DNA of 64,000 bases from positions 186,001 to 250,000 of the forward strand of contig NZ_JAFKCT010000004.1 in the NCBI RefSeq assembly GCF_017254915.1, written 5' to 3'. Both the position numbers and the translations under genes were made by a program. The notes below the pieces were generated by a model. It worked only from the letters and a program-made list of their open reading frames with translations, was not told the DNA's origin and made no database searches. Positions 1 through 9,733 of this stretch are shown piece after piece (the stretch's first letter is position 1; each line of letters starts with the position of its first letter). This DNA is from Algoriphagus oliviformis. GTDB lineage: Bacteria; Bacteroidota; Bacteroidia; Cytophagales; Cyclobacteriaceae.

Positions 1-1
1 C

Positions 2-2317
2 TGCCACACCGGCGGCGGGATGGTCTTTGACGCGGAGGGAAACCTCTATCTCACCGTGGGCAACAACACCGTCAATCCCCGTGAAGGCTCCTCCAACCTG
101 GACGAACGACCCGGCATGGAAAACTCCGACGACCAGCGCGCACCCGGCAACACCAACGACCTTCGCGGCAAAATCCTCCGCATCCATCCCGAAGACGACG
201 GGAGCTATACCATTCCGAAAGGAAACCTTTTTCCGGAAGGCACCGAAAAGACCCGACCCGAGATCTACACCATGGGTCACCGCAATCCTTGGAGGCCAAC
301 GCTGGACAGCAAGACCGGCTACCTCTATTGGGGTGAAGTCGGGCCGGATGCCTCGGTGGACTCCATTTGGGGACCAAAAGGGTACGATGAATTCAATCAA
401 GCCAAGGGCCCCGGCTTCTTCGGCTGGCCCTATTTCATCGGGGACAACTTCCCCTACAACCGGCACAACCACGCCGACAGCAGCTACGGCGCTCCCTATG
501 ACCCAAGCAAGCCGGTCAACGAGTCGGTCAACAACACCGGCCTGAGGGAACTTCCAACCCCTGTCGTCCCCGCGATGATCTACTATCCCTATGGCAATTC
601 GGAAGTTTTTCCTGAGCTGGGAGCCTCGGGTAGAAGTGCTACCGGCGGGCCGGTTTTCCGCAAGGCTGATTTCAAAACGGATGCTCCCTTCACTTTTCCT
701 GCTTACTACGAAGGGAAATGGCTGATCGTGGACTTCATGCGGGGCTGGATTTTCGCAGTCTCTATGGATGAAAATGGTGACTACCAAAGCATGGAGCGTG
801 TCCTGCCCAATGAAACTTTCAGCTCGGCCATCGATATGGACTTTGGCCCAGACGGGGCGCTCTACATCCTGGAGTACGGCTCGGCTTGGTTCCGAGGCAA
901 TGCAAACTCCCGACTGATCAAGATCGAATACAACAAAGGCAACCGCAAGCCGAACGTGAGCGCCAGCGCGGATAAACGCTCCGGTTCGGTTCCGCTGACT
1001 GTCGTTTTCAGCTCAGAAGGAACCAACGACTACGACGACTATGATCAGGGAAAACTGGCTTACTCCTGGAAGATCAGCAACGGAGCAGGTTTTGACCAAA
1101 CACTGACCGAAGCCAACCCCAGCTTTACCTTCTCCGATCCCGGCACCTACCAGGTCGTCCTGACCGTGACCGATACCAAAGGAGAGACCAACAGCAGCGC
1201 AATGGAAATCGTCGCTGGAAACGAGCCTCCTTCCGTGATGATCGACTTTGGAGGCGCCAATAAATCCTTCTGGTTTGGGGATAAAGAGCTGCCCTACTCC
1301 ATTAGCGTGAGTGACAAGGAAGACGGCAGTACAACCGATGGCAAGATCAAAGCCGAAGAGGTAGCGGTGACTTTTGACTATGTACCGGCAGGCTTTGACC
1401 CTATCGAGATTGCCTCCAAGCAAAGCGGTGTGGAAAACGCAGCCATCCTCAATCTGGGCAAAAACCTCATCGAGGCCAGTGACTGCAAGTCCTGCCACCA
1501 ATACAGCGAAAAATCCATCGGCCCGAGCTATCAGGCAGTGGCCGAGAAGTATCCCAACACCGAGGCCAACACCAAGTACCTCATCGACAAAATCATCAAC
1601 GGCGGCGCGGGCGTCTGGGGCGAGCATGGCATGGCTGCGCACCCCTCGCTACCCGAAGCGGATGTCCGCAGGATGGTCGACTACATCCTCTCTATGGACG
1701 ACACCCAAGCCAACATCGCATCCCATCCACTTTCCGGAAAGGCCAGCGCAGTGATCCCTGAGGGAGAAAACGGCCAAGGCAGCTTTCTACTCCGCGCGTC
1801 CTATGCCGACAAAGGCGCCGGAGCCATCGGTTCGCTTTCCGGAGTGGACTACGTCGCCCTGCGCAATCCCTTTCTCGACCCGCAGCTGTCTGTGGACAGA
1901 AAAGGCGTACAGCTCCTCACTACGCCGAGCATCAGCTTCATGATGATCGGTGACGGTTCGCACATCGCCTTCAAAGGCATAGACCTGACTGGCGTGGAGC
2001 AGATCGACGTGATCGCCAGCATCAGCCAGCGAAACGGCGGTGTGGGCGGCTCGGTGGAAATCCGTCTCGGCTCACCGACCGGAGAGCTGCTTGGCCAGTC
2101 CCAGACTATTGGACGTGTGGAGATGGGCTTCCGCCCGCCTCAGGGCATGAACATGCTCGACTGGAGACGACAGGTAGCTCCCCGGGCCAAGACCCCGATC
2201 AAGGCTGTGAGTGGGTTCCAGGACATCTACCTCATCTTCAAAAACCCGAACGCCAAGGGCGAAGAAGTCCTGATGAGCCTGATCGAGATCGAGTTTAAAA
2301 ACAAGGCGGACAACTAG
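2..2317 (+). CDS. PQQ-dependent sugar dehydrogenase/PKD/cytochrome c/CBM protein (5' truncated)
   Basis: The reading frame is open from the first codon of the window, so the gene starts upstream; the first Met (base 20) is internal. Visible order: the end of a glucose/sorbosone-dehydrogenase-like beta-propeller (about 310 residues, with GHRNPWRP and DFGPDGALYILEYGS), a PKD domain (residues ~310-400), a linker, a class I cytochrome c with CKSCH near residue 489 and a distal Met, then a ~180-residue beta-rich C-terminus resembling a family 6 carbohydrate-binding module. Related Bacteroidota proteins often begin with a ThuA domain, which would lie outside the window. Probable role: periplasmic or surface oxidation of a sugar, passing electrons to the fused heme. 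The substrate cannot be inferred. Confidence 0.85.
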   Translation, partial: CHTGGGMVFDAEGNLYLTVGNNTVNPREGSSNLDERPGMENSDDQRAPGNTNDLRGKILRIHPEDDGSYTIPKGNLFPEGTEKTRPEIYTMGHRNPWRPTLDSKTGYLYWGEVGPDASVDSIWGPKGYDEFNQAKGPGFFGWPYFIGDNFPYNRHNHADSSYGAPYDPSKPVNESVNNTGLRELPTPVVPAMIYYPYGNSEVFPELGASGRSATGGPVFRKADFKTDAPFTFPAYYEGKWLIVDFMRGWIFAVSMDENGDYQSMERVLPNETFSSAIDMDFGPDGALYILEYGSAWFRGNANSRLIKIEYNKGNRKPNVSASADKRSGSVPLTVVFSSEGTNDYDDYDQGKLAYSWKISNGAGFDQTLTEANPSFTFSDPGTYQVVLTVTDTKGETNSSAMEIVAGNEPPSVMIDFGGANKSFWFGDKELPYSISVSDKEDGSTTDGKIKAEEVAVTFDYVPAGFDPIEIASKQSGVENAAILNLGKNLIEASDCKSCHQYSEKSIGPSYQAVAEKYPNTEANTKYLIDKIINGGAGVWGEHGMAAHPSLPEADVRRMVDYILSMDDTQANIASHPLSGKASAVIPEGENGQGSFLLRASYADKGAGAIGSLSGVDYVALRNPFLDPQLSVDRKGVQLLTTPSISFMMIGDGSHIAFKGIDLTGVEQIDVIASISQRNGGVGGSVEIRLGSPTGELLGQSQTIGRVEMGFRPPQGMNMLDWRRQVAPRAKTPIKAVSGFQDIYLIFKNPNAKGEEVLMSLIEIEFKNKADN

Positions 2318-2445
2318 TGATATGTTAACTCCTAAATAACCTTTCGACTTCGCTCAAGTTGACACCGGACTGTCAGGTCGAGCGCCTGCCTAGCCGGTAG
2401 GCTGGGAGTCGCCTGTTCGATGGAGATACAAATAGCAGTTCTCAT

Positions 2446-2480
2446 GCCCCGAGTCGTGTCGATTCGGGGCTGTTTTTTTT
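2446..2480 (+). terminator. Rho-independent terminator
   Basis: GCCCCGA at 2446-2452 pairs with TCGGGGC at 2464-2470, followed by TGTTTTTTTT. It lies 130 bp downstream of the sugar dehydrogenase stop and upstream of the next gene. The preceding 2338-2430 carries a degenerate copy of the CTTCGACTCCGCTC-type intergenic repeat. Confidence 0.8.
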
Positions 2481-2574
2481 GGGCAAAAGCACCAAATCCC
2501 GCTTCGTCCGGATGGAAAGCTTGGGGCGAAGGCTTATTTTCAGGCGAATTTTAGCCCAAAACCCCAATTTACCC

Positions 2575-4761
2575 ATGCTTACTTTTGCCCGGGCCAAGAA
2601 CGGCCACCTCCCTTTTACCTTTTTGCTTTTGCTTCTGGCAGACCTTTGTCTGCTTTCTCAACAAGTTTTTTCCCAAAACGAAAAAGGCGATTGGCTGGTG
2701 GACGGCAAGTCAAGGCCTGCCCAAGTGCTCGAAATTTCCCCCAATGAAATCCAACTCACCAACGGCCTGATCCGGCGGAGCTTTTACCTCGATCCTAACT
2801 TGGTTTGCTTTGATTTTAGCAACCTCAGCACCGGAGACCAGCTCCTCCGCACCGTCATGCCCGAGGCGCGGATCACCCTGGACGGAAGGGAGTTTCTTGT
2901 TGGTGGCGAGATGGATTTGAAAGAAAAAGGCTTTTTCAAAAAGGAATGGCTTTCGCAGATGGGCAATCCAAACGACAACTTTCAGTACCAATCCTACCAG
3001 GTTTCCGACATCACCCCACTTTTCCCTTCAAAAAGCCAGTTTTGGGCTGGCGACAAGAAGGGCGGCAAGGGAAAAAAAGTGACCTTTTCCTACACCCATT
3101 CGAGATTCCCAGGACTTCGATTGGCTATCCACTACGAAATCTACGACGACCTGCCCCTGATCGGGAAGTACCTGACTTTGGAAAACAAAGGCGCAAAATC
3201 CATCCACATCGATCAGGTCGTGCATGAGATTCTCGGCACCGTGGAGGAGGAATCGGCCGTGGTCGGCAGCACCGACGAGATGAAAAAACCGCATCAGCTG
3301 TATGTGGAGAGCGATTTCGCATTCAACAACTCCATGAATGCCGAACTCAGCAACCAAGCCAGCCACTGGAAGCAGGACTCGTCCTACACTTCCCAAGTCA
3401 ACTACAACTACCAAACCCCGAGCACCTTGGAGATCTATCCGGAAAAGGGAATCGGGATCGACCTTGCCCAAAACCAAAGCTTCCGCTCCATCCGCAGCTA
3501 TGAACTGGTGCTGGACAGCTACGACCGGGAAAGAAACGGCCTCGCCCGCCGGAAAATGTACCGGGCGCTTACCCCCTGGGCCATGCAAAACCCGATCTTC
3601 ATGCACCTGGTCAGCAAAAACGACGAACAGGTACGCGTAGCCATCGACCAGTGCGTCGCCACCGGTTATGAAGCGCTGATCCTGAGTTTCGGTAGCCACA
3701 TCAACATGGAGGACGAATCCCCCGAAAACATCGCCCGCTGGAAATCCCTCGCCGACTACGCGCACTCCAAGGGGATCAAGATCGGCGGCTATTCCCTATT
3801 TTCCTCCCGCAGCATAGGCCCGGAGACAGACGTGATCAGCCCTCTCACGGGCAAACCCGGCGGGGCGTTCTTTGGCAATGCGCCCTGCCTAGGCAGCGAA
3901 TGGGGACTGGACTACCTGCGAAAGCTGCGGCATTTCTTCACGGAGACCGGCTTTGACATCTTCGAAAATGACGGCCCCTACCCCGGCGACGTCTGCGCCT
4001 CCACCACCCATCCCGGCCATCAGGGACTGGCCGGCTCCCAATGGACGCAGATCAACCTGCAAAAGGGCCTCTACCAGTGGATGAACGGAGAAGGAATCTA
4101 CATCAACGCCCCAGACTGGTATTTCCTGGACGGCACCCACAAGATCGCCATGGGCTACCGCGAGGTGAACTTTGCCCTGCCTAGAGACCGACAAAAGATC
4201 CTCAACCGCCAGAATATCTTTGACGCGACTTGGGAAAAGACACCTTCCATGGGTTGGGGTTTTGTACCGCTCACGGCCTATCACGGCGGCGGCCCTGATG
4301 CTGTCCTAGAGCCGCTCAACGAGCATCTGGACGACTACCGCCAGCTCATGATGCAATATTACGGCGCGGGAATCCAAGCCTGCTACCGAGGTCCAAGGCT
4401 GTACGACACCGAGGAGACCAAAGCCACCGTCATCGAGGTCATCGACTGGTACAAAAAGTACCGGGACATCCTAAACGCCGACATCGTCCGCCTGAGAAGG
4501 GCTGACGGAAGGGACTGGGACGGCTGGATGCACGTGGATCCCAAGGGAAAAGAAAAGGGCCTGATCATGCTCTTCAATCCAACTCCGGCACCCATCAAAA
4601 AAGATATTTCCATCCCGTTGTACTATACAGGCTTGGATGAAAAAGCCAGCATCCGCGAGCAGGAGGGCTCAACCAAATCTTATTCGCTCAGTAGAAATTA
4701 CGAAGCTGTGGTTCCTGTAGAAATCCCAGCGAATGGCTATACCTGGCTGGTGGTGGAGTAA
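2575..4761 (+). CDS. Secreted glycoside hydrolase, alpha-galactosidase-like
   Basis: 728 residues from the Met at 2575. The frame is open further upstream, but the signal peptide (FTFLLLLLADLCLL, cleavage near VFSQ) begins here, so this start is preferred. An N-terminal beta-sandwich region is followed by a TIM-barrel-like region with DIFENDGPYPGDVC and NAPDWYFLDGTHK and a small C-terminal beta domain, the layout of GH36/GH27 (clan D) enzymes. The acidic residues in the two motifs are candidate nucleophile and acid/base. Exported to periplasm or surface. Family placement is by overall look, so another galactoside-type or fucoside-type specificity is possible. It lies after a terminator and is probably monocistronic. 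Confidence 0.65.
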   Translation: MLTFARAKNGHLPFTFLLLLLADLCLLSQQVFSQNEKGDWLVDGKSRPAQVLEISPNEIQLTNGLIRRSFYLDPNLVCFDFSNLSTGDQLLRTVMPEARITLDGREFLVGGEMDLKEKGFFKKEWLSQMGNPNDNFQYQSYQVSDITPLFPSKSQFWAGDKKGGKGKKVTFSYTHSRFPGLRLAIHYEIYDDLPLIGKYLTLENKGAKSIHIDQVVHEILGTVEEESAVVGSTDEMKKPHQLYVESDFAFNNSMNAELSNQASHWKQDSSYTSQVNYNYQTPSTLEIYPEKGIGIDLAQNQSFRSIRSYELVLDSYDRERNGLARRKMYRALTPWAMQNPIFMHLVSKNDEQVRVAIDQCVATGYEALILSFGSHINMEDESPENIARWKSLADYAHSKGIKIGGYSLFSSRSIGPETDVISPLTGKPGGAFFGNAPCLGSEWGLDYLRKLRHFFTETGFDIFENDGPYPGDVCASTTHPGHQGLAGSQWTQINLQKGLYQWMNGEGIYINAPDWYFLDGTHKIAMGYREVNFALPRDRQKILNRQNIFDATWEKTPSMGWGFVPLTAYHGGGPDAVLEPLNEHLDDYRQLMMQYYGAGIQACYRGPRLYDTEETKATVIEVIDWYKKYRDILNADIVRLRRADGRDWDGWMHVDPKGKEKGLIMLFNPTPAPIKKDISIPLYYTGLDEKASIREQEGSTKSYSLSRNYEAVVPVEIPANGYTWLVVE

Positions 4762-4957
4762 ATCAAGACGCTAGATTTAAGAATCAAGACACAAGACTTT
4801 GCAAACGGCCTGCTAGGTTGGAGATTCAATGCTTAGTCCTTGATGGTGTTCAATATATGCAAGGCCTTACATAGCCCAATCCTCCCGAGAAAGGGTACTA
4901 TCAGGACAGGCTTTCTGGGCAAAAAGCCTATATTTTCAGCCTGTTCTGTTCTCGCCA

Positions 4958-7432
4958 ATGTTCTACAAACCCCAAAACAAGAGTCTTTTCCGCGTCAAGG
5001 CGCTTGCCATTAGCGCTTCGCTGCTGGTATTGGTAAGCTCGTCCGCCCTAGCTCAGAGCGGGGATGAGGGCACTGGGTTCTGGCTTTGGCAGCTGCTCGG
5101 CAGGCTCCATCCCCTGGTGGTGCACTTCCCGATCAGCCTCCTGATCGTCGCCGGGCTCTTGGAGCTGCTGACGCTGAAAGACTTCAAGCACCCCCTGCGT
5201 CCAGGCATACGCATGCTCGCCGTGACCGGAGCGGTCAGCGCGGTGGTCGCAGCGGCTTTAGGACTGCTTTTCGCCTCCAACGAAGGTGTGACCGGCTCGC
5301 TGCTCGACCTCCATCAGTGGATAGGCATCATTTCTGCCGGACTGGGCTTGGCCCTGCTTTTCTTTCTGGGAAAAGGGAAAAAGAGACCCAAAAGCATTCC
5401 TGTTTACCGCAGTCTGCTTTTTCTCTCTGGCATCGGTGTCGGAGTCGCCGGGCATTTTGGTGCTTCACTCACGCATGGAGAGGATTTCCTGACCGAGGTG
5501 CTTCCTTGGCAGGAAGAATCCGAGGCACCCGAGTCGCTGACCATTGACGTTGCGGTCTTTGCCTCGGCGCTCTCTCCAGAGCAGGAAATCCAGCTCGTCA
5601 CCAACGTCCGCTCCGTCCTCGCCCACAACTGCTACAAGTGCCACTCCGGAGCCAAGATCGAAGGGGAGCTGAGGCTGGACGAAAAGGAATTTGTCTTTGC
5701 CGGAGGCGAAAGCGGGCCGATTCTCGTACCCGGAAATCCAAGAGAGAGCGAGCTGATCCGCCGGATTTCCCTGGGCAAAAACCACGACGATGTCATGCCC
5801 TCCAAGGGCAAGCTGCTCAGCAAGGAAGAGATCCAGCTCCTGAGGCTTTGGGTGGAAAAAGGAGCCCCTTGGCCAGACGGCGTAGCCCAGCAGTCCGTCT
5901 ATCGTGTGGCGGCTTTGGCTCCAAGAAAGCCCGACCTGCCTCCTGCCAAACCTGGACTGGAAAACCCCATCGACCGCTGGGTGGATCGGTATTTCCAAGA
6001 AAACGAGTTGGCCTGGAGTGAGACGGTGGACGACCGCACCTACCTTCGGAGAATTTACCTGGACATCATCGGCTTGCTCCCATCGCCTGAGGAATTGACC
6101 GCTTTTGAAAGCGACCCCAACCCTGAAAAACGCGACATTTGGCTCCAAAAGCTGCTGGATCGAAAGGACGACTTTGCGCAACACTGGTTGACCTTTTGGA
6201 ACGATCTCCTGCGAAACGACTACACCGGCACCGGATACATCACCAAAGGCAGATTTGCAATCACCGACTGGCTCTACACCTCCATCCGCGACAACAAGCC
6301 CTACGAACAGCTGGTCAAGGAGCTGCTGAATCCCTCCCCCAAATCCAAGGGCTTCATCGAGGGCATACGCTGGCGCGGGACGGTCAACGCCTCCCAACGC
6401 GTGGAAATGCAGGCCGCGCAAAACGTGGGACAGGTCATCCTCGGCCTCAACCTGAAATGTGCCTCCTGCCACGACAGCTTCATCAGCGACTGGAAGCTGG
6501 AACAGTCCTATGCCTTTGCCAACATTTTCGCAGACTCCACGCTGGAAGTGAGCCGCTGCGAGACTCCTACCGGAGAGATGGCCAAAACCAAAATCCTCTG
6601 GGAAGAGCTCGGAGAGATCGACAGCCTCGCCACCAAGGCCGAAAAGCTCAAGCAGCTGGCCGAGCAGCTCGTGCAGCCCGCCAACGGACGCATGTACCGC
6701 ACGGTCGTGAACCGCATCTGGAAGCAACTCATGGGCAGGGGCATAGTCGAGCCCGTGGACGAGATGGACAACCAGCCCTGGAGCGAAGACTTGCTGGATT
6801 GGCTGGCGGTGGATTTTGTGGAAAACGGCTACGATCTCAAGCGCCTTATCTTTCAGATCGCTTCCTCGAAGATTTACCAAAGCCAGTCCATCGCCGTGGC
6901 TTCGCCAGAAATGCTGATGGCTGCGGACTTCAAGTTTCAGGGATTGGTCAGAAGGCGACTGACTGCGGAGCAGTTTTCCGACGCGGTCAGCCAGCTCTCG
7001 GCTCCCCTATTCGACTCGGCAGAGGTGAAGTTTCGCCCTTACGAACTCATTCCGGAAGCGAAGCCTTCCCTTCCATTCGCCCGAGCGGCAGTCGTCGCCA
7101 ACAATGCCTTCCTGACCTCCCTCGGCCGTCCCAACCGGGAAATCGTTTCTACGAGCCGGGATTCCCAGGCCAGTTTGCTCCAGGCGCTGGAGCTGAGCAA
7201 TGGGGAGCGGCTCAACCAATCCCTGACAAAGGGAGGAAAAAATTGGACTGAAAGCTACCCCGATGCCGAGCAGCTCACGCGAGAACTCTATGCACGGGCC
7301 CTGCTCCGAGCACCAAACGAAAAAGAACTGGCCGTTGCCAAACAAGCCTTCGGAGAACGGCCAGAACCGAGCGAAGTCCAGGATTTTCTCTGGGCCGTTT
7401 TTCTCCTACCTGAATTTCAAATGATCTACTGA
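4958..7432 (+). CDS. Membrane DUF2231/planctomycete-type cytochrome c, DUF1549, DUF1553 protein
   Basis: 824 residues. After a signal-like segment come four membrane helices (residues ~40-170) resembling DUF2231. A planctomycete cytochrome c domain follows with CYKCHSG beginning at residue 225, then DUF1549 (PSCyt2, including CASCHDS) and DUF1553 (PSD1) to the C-terminus. In Bacteroidota and Planctomycetes this architecture is nearly always followed by a DUF1501 gene, as here 73 bp downstream. The family is membrane-anchored, faces the periplasm, is thought to be redox-linked and associated with polysaccharide or osmolyte breakdown, and has no settled reaction. 4762-4957 upstream holds an AAGACNCTAGAT-type repeat and no gene. 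Confidence 0.85.
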   Translation: MFYKPQNKSLFRVKALAISASLLVLVSSSALAQSGDEGTGFWLWQLLGRLHPLVVHFPISLLIVAGLLELLTLKDFKHPLRPGIRMLAVTGAVSAVVAAALGLLFASNEGVTGSLLDLHQWIGIISAGLGLALLFFLGKGKKRPKSIPVYRSLLFLSGIGVGVAGHFGASLTHGEDFLTEVLPWQEESEAPESLTIDVAVFASALSPEQEIQLVTNVRSVLAHNCYKCHSGAKIEGELRLDEKEFVFAGGESGPILVPGNPRESELIRRISLGKNHDDVMPSKGKLLSKEEIQLLRLWVEKGAPWPDGVAQQSVYRVAALAPRKPDLPPAKPGLENPIDRWVDRYFQENELAWSETVDDRTYLRRIYLDIIGLLPSPEELTAFESDPNPEKRDIWLQKLLDRKDDFAQHWLTFWNDLLRNDYTGTGYITKGRFAITDWLYTSIRDNKPYEQLVKELLNPSPKSKGFIEGIRWRGTVNASQRVEMQAAQNVGQVILGLNLKCASCHDSFISDWKLEQSYAFANIFADSTLEVSRCETPTGEMAKTKILWEELGEIDSLATKAEKLKQLAEQLVQPANGRMYRTVVNRIWKQLMGRGIVEPVDEMDNQPWSEDLLDWLAVDFVENGYDLKRLIFQIASSKIYQSQSIAVASPEMLMAADFKFQGLVRRRLTAEQFSDAVSQLSAPLFDSAEVKFRPYELIPEAKPSLPFARAAVVANNAFLTSLGRPNREIVSTSRDSQASLLQALELSNGERLNQSLTKGGKNWTESYPDAEQLTRELYARALLRAPNEKELAVAKQAFGERPEPSEVQDFLWAVFLLPEFQMIY

Positions 7433-7504
7433 AAACTCCGCCCCGGCTGGTGCCTGTCTGCCGAAAGGCAGATCTTCACCTGCCGGAAACCATTCGTCGA
7501 AAAC

Positions 7505-8935
7505 ATGAAAACGCTCAACTCAAGACGGGACTTTCTCAAAAAAACCAGCGCCGCCGCAATGGCCACCATGGGCATGGGCGCGCCATTGGCGGGATTGCTT
7601 TCCTCCTGCGGATCGGGAGGAATGCCCTCCACTGCCGACTCGGTGATCCTGCTTTTCATGGCTGGAGGCATGGCCCACACGGAGACTTTTGATCCGAAAA
7701 AGTACACGCCTTTCCGCAAGGGAATGGAGTCCAAGGAAGTGCTGAGCACGTTCCCGGCCATCCCCACCGCGCTGGACGGGATCCAGTTTTCCGAAGGGCT
7801 GGAAAACATCGCCTCCGTGATGGACAAGGGCACCTTGATCCGATCTTACGTTGCGGCGGATTTGGGACACATCCTCCACACCCGTCACCAATACCATTTC
7901 CATACCTGCTACGAGCCTCCCCAGTCTGTCGTCGTCCCACACTTGGGGAGCTGGATCGCCAAGGAAAAAGGTGTGCTAAATCCCGTCATTCCGCCCTTTA
8001 TCAATATCGGGCAGCGCTTCACCGTCGGCGAGGGCGAAGAACTGAAAGCCTTCCACAGCGCGGGTTTTCTCGGTTCGGAGTATGGGCCGTTTTTGATTCC
8101 CGACCCCTCAGCGGGACTGGAAGCGGTCAGACCCCCAGTTGGGATGGACTCTAAACGCTTTGAAGCCAGAAACCAACTCTACCAAGACTTGATTTCTGCT
8201 GGCCCAATGGGAGAATTTGGCTCCGACTACCAAAAAGAATCGCTGAAGCGCTCCATGGAGCAGGCCTACATGCTGCTCAACTCGCCGGAAGCGAAGGCTT
8301 TTGACCTCAGCCAAGAGCCCAAAGAAAGCTACGACAAGTACAACACGGGGAAGTTTGGCTTGGGCTGCCTTTTGGCAAAACGGCTGGTAGACCAAGGCGC
8401 GCGCTACATCACCGTGACCACGGAGTACGAGCCCTTCTTTGGCTGGGATACGCACGACAACGGCCACACCCGGCTCAAGGACATGAAAAAGATGATCGAT
8501 GCCCCCGTAGCTCAGCTCATCCGGGACTTGGATCAAAGCGGAAAGCTCGACAGAACCCTGGTCATCTTGGCGAGTGAGTTTAGCCGGGACATGCTCACGG
8601 AGGGAAGGCCTGATCTAAAAGTGCTGGATCAAGTCGAGGTGCCCGATATCATCGAGGACATGAAAAACTACGGTATGCACCGCCACTTCACCGACGGCTG
8701 CTCGATGTTGCTGTTTGGCGGGGGAGTCAAGCGAGGGCATGTCTTTGGCAAAACCGCCGACGAGCGTCCCTGCAAGACCATCGAAAACCCCATCAAGATC
8801 GACGGCATCCACCAGACGGTTTACCACGCACTGGGAATCCCAGCGGACAAAAACTACGAGATCGAGCAGCGTCCCTTCTACACCACGCCCGATGGGCATG
8901 GAAAGGCGGAGCTTGACCTCTTGGAAAAAGCCTAA
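7505..8935 (+). CDS. DUF1501 family protein
   Basis: 476 residues. The N-terminus has a twin-arginine motif (SRRDFLKK) and then a hydrophobic stretch ending LLSSC, so export by Tat and lipidation are both possible. The body is the alkaline-phosphatase/sulfatase-like fold of DUF1501, with motifs such as FFGWDTHDNGH and TDGCSMLLFGGG. It forms a pair with the DUF1553 gene upstream, and the two are probably co-transcribed and act together in the periplasm. The reaction is unknown. The 3' end is duplicated, with an internal deletion, at 10139-10246. Confidence 0.9.
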   Translation: MKTLNSRRDFLKKTSAAAMATMGMGAPLAGLLSSCGSGGMPSTADSVILLFMAGGMAHTETFDPKKYTPFRKGMESKEVLSTFPAIPTALDGIQFSEGLENIASVMDKGTLIRSYVAADLGHILHTRHQYHFHTCYEPPQSVVVPHLGSWIAKEKGVLNPVIPPFINIGQRFTVGEGEELKAFHSAGFLGSEYGPFLIPDPSAGLEAVRPPVGMDSKRFEARNQLYQDLISAGPMGEFGSDYQKESLKRSMEQAYMLLNSPEAKAFDLSQEPKESYDKYNTGKFGLGCLLAKRLVDQGARYITVTTEYEPFFGWDTHDNGHTRLKDMKKMIDAPVAQLIRDLDQSGKLDRTLVILASEFSRDMLTEGRPDLKVLDQVEVPDIIEDMKNYGMHRHFTDGCSMLLFGGGVKRGHVFGKTADERPCKTIENPIKIDGIHQTVYHALGIPADKNYEIEQRPFYTTPDGHGKAELDLLEKA

Positions 8936-8949
8936 AAACTAAGATTTCG

Positions 8950-8983
8950 AAAAAAAAGAGGCTGCCTCAGCTATGAGACAGCC
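8950..8983 (-). terminator. Terminator between convergent genes
   Basis: GGCTGCCTCA (8960-8969) pairs with TGAGACAGCC (8974-8983) with one mismatch and a 4-nt loop. Read on the minus strand it is followed by a run of eight Ts (8950-8957), so it ends the minus-strand outer-membrane gene. Read on the plus strand it may also attenuate the DUF1501 operon. Confidence 0.75.
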
Positions 8984-8998
8984 CCCCTTGCATTTGTA

Positions 8999-9724
8999 TC
9001 AGCTATCGTCTTTCTTTTTGAACCTGAAACTGTAAAACCTATACCCCATGGTCATGCTTAAGAAATTCCATCGGTTCTCGAAAGGATATTTTTTCCCTTC
9101 CACCTCTATTTCTCTGGAATAATAGGATGTCGGTTGGTACTTTGCCCAAAACACAATTCTCCGGGCATATTCGATCGATCCTCCAAAGGCAAAGTTGGCG
9201 GTAAAGGGCATTTGAGAGGTTTCAAAGGAATTGTATACTGTGGAAAGTTCTGGTAGTCCGCGATGAAACTCATCTGCTTGTTCCTTAACAATATTAGCAG
9301 ACAGGTTCACCCCTCCGAAGGCATTTAACCGAATCTTTCCGACTTCAAGGAGCGTGAATTGGGGCAAAATTTCCAAGGAGAGTCTCCCAACAGGCGGACC
9401 TCCAACTTTTCCCTCAAAGAGACCGGGCACATTTGGAAATACCGGCTTGCTGTTATCATAAAAGTAATACCTCGTGAATACCCGCGAATAGGTGACCTTG
9501 TTATGGAGTGACAGGCGATTGGAAATCTCCCTTTCATAGAAAAGACCAAAAATCCTGGTAGTGGTGGTCCCGCCTCCAATGGGCTCGACAATAACGTTTC
9601 CTATTTGATTGACATTGCCAAAGCTATTTTGATCCACCTGGCCAAATTCGAGTCCAAAGGAATTCTGCGAAAAGGCATTCCAATGAGCCGATAAACAGAT
9701 AATACCAATTAGCAGTCTTTTCAT
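8999..9724 (-). CDS. Predicted outer-membrane beta-barrel protein, unknown function
   Basis: 241 residues with a Sec signal peptide (MKRLLIGIICLSAHWNAFSQ), followed by alternating hydrophobic/aromatic strands and an aromatic end (MGYRFYSFRFKKKDDS), typical of a small outer-membrane barrel or conserved secreted protein. I do not recognise the family. The start codon lies 9 bp after the stop of the lipoprotein frame upstream, so the two form an operon. The pair is AT-richer than its surroundings and sits between an intact and a deleted copy of the DUF1501 3' end, which points to insertion. Confidence 0.7.
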   Translation of the reverse strand: MKRLLIGIICLSAHWNAFSQNSFGLEFGQVDQNSFGNVNQIGNVIVEPIGGGTTTTRIFGLFYEREISNRLSLHNKVTYSRVFTRYYFYDNSKPVFPNVPGLFEGKVGGPPVGRLSLEILPQFTLLEVGKIRLNAFGGVNLSANIVKEQADEFHRGLPELSTVYNSFETSQMPFTANFAFGGSIEYARRIVFWAKYQPTSYYSREIEVEGKKYPFENRWNFLSMTMGYRFYSFRFKKKDDS

Positions 9725-9733
9725 TATCGTCGG

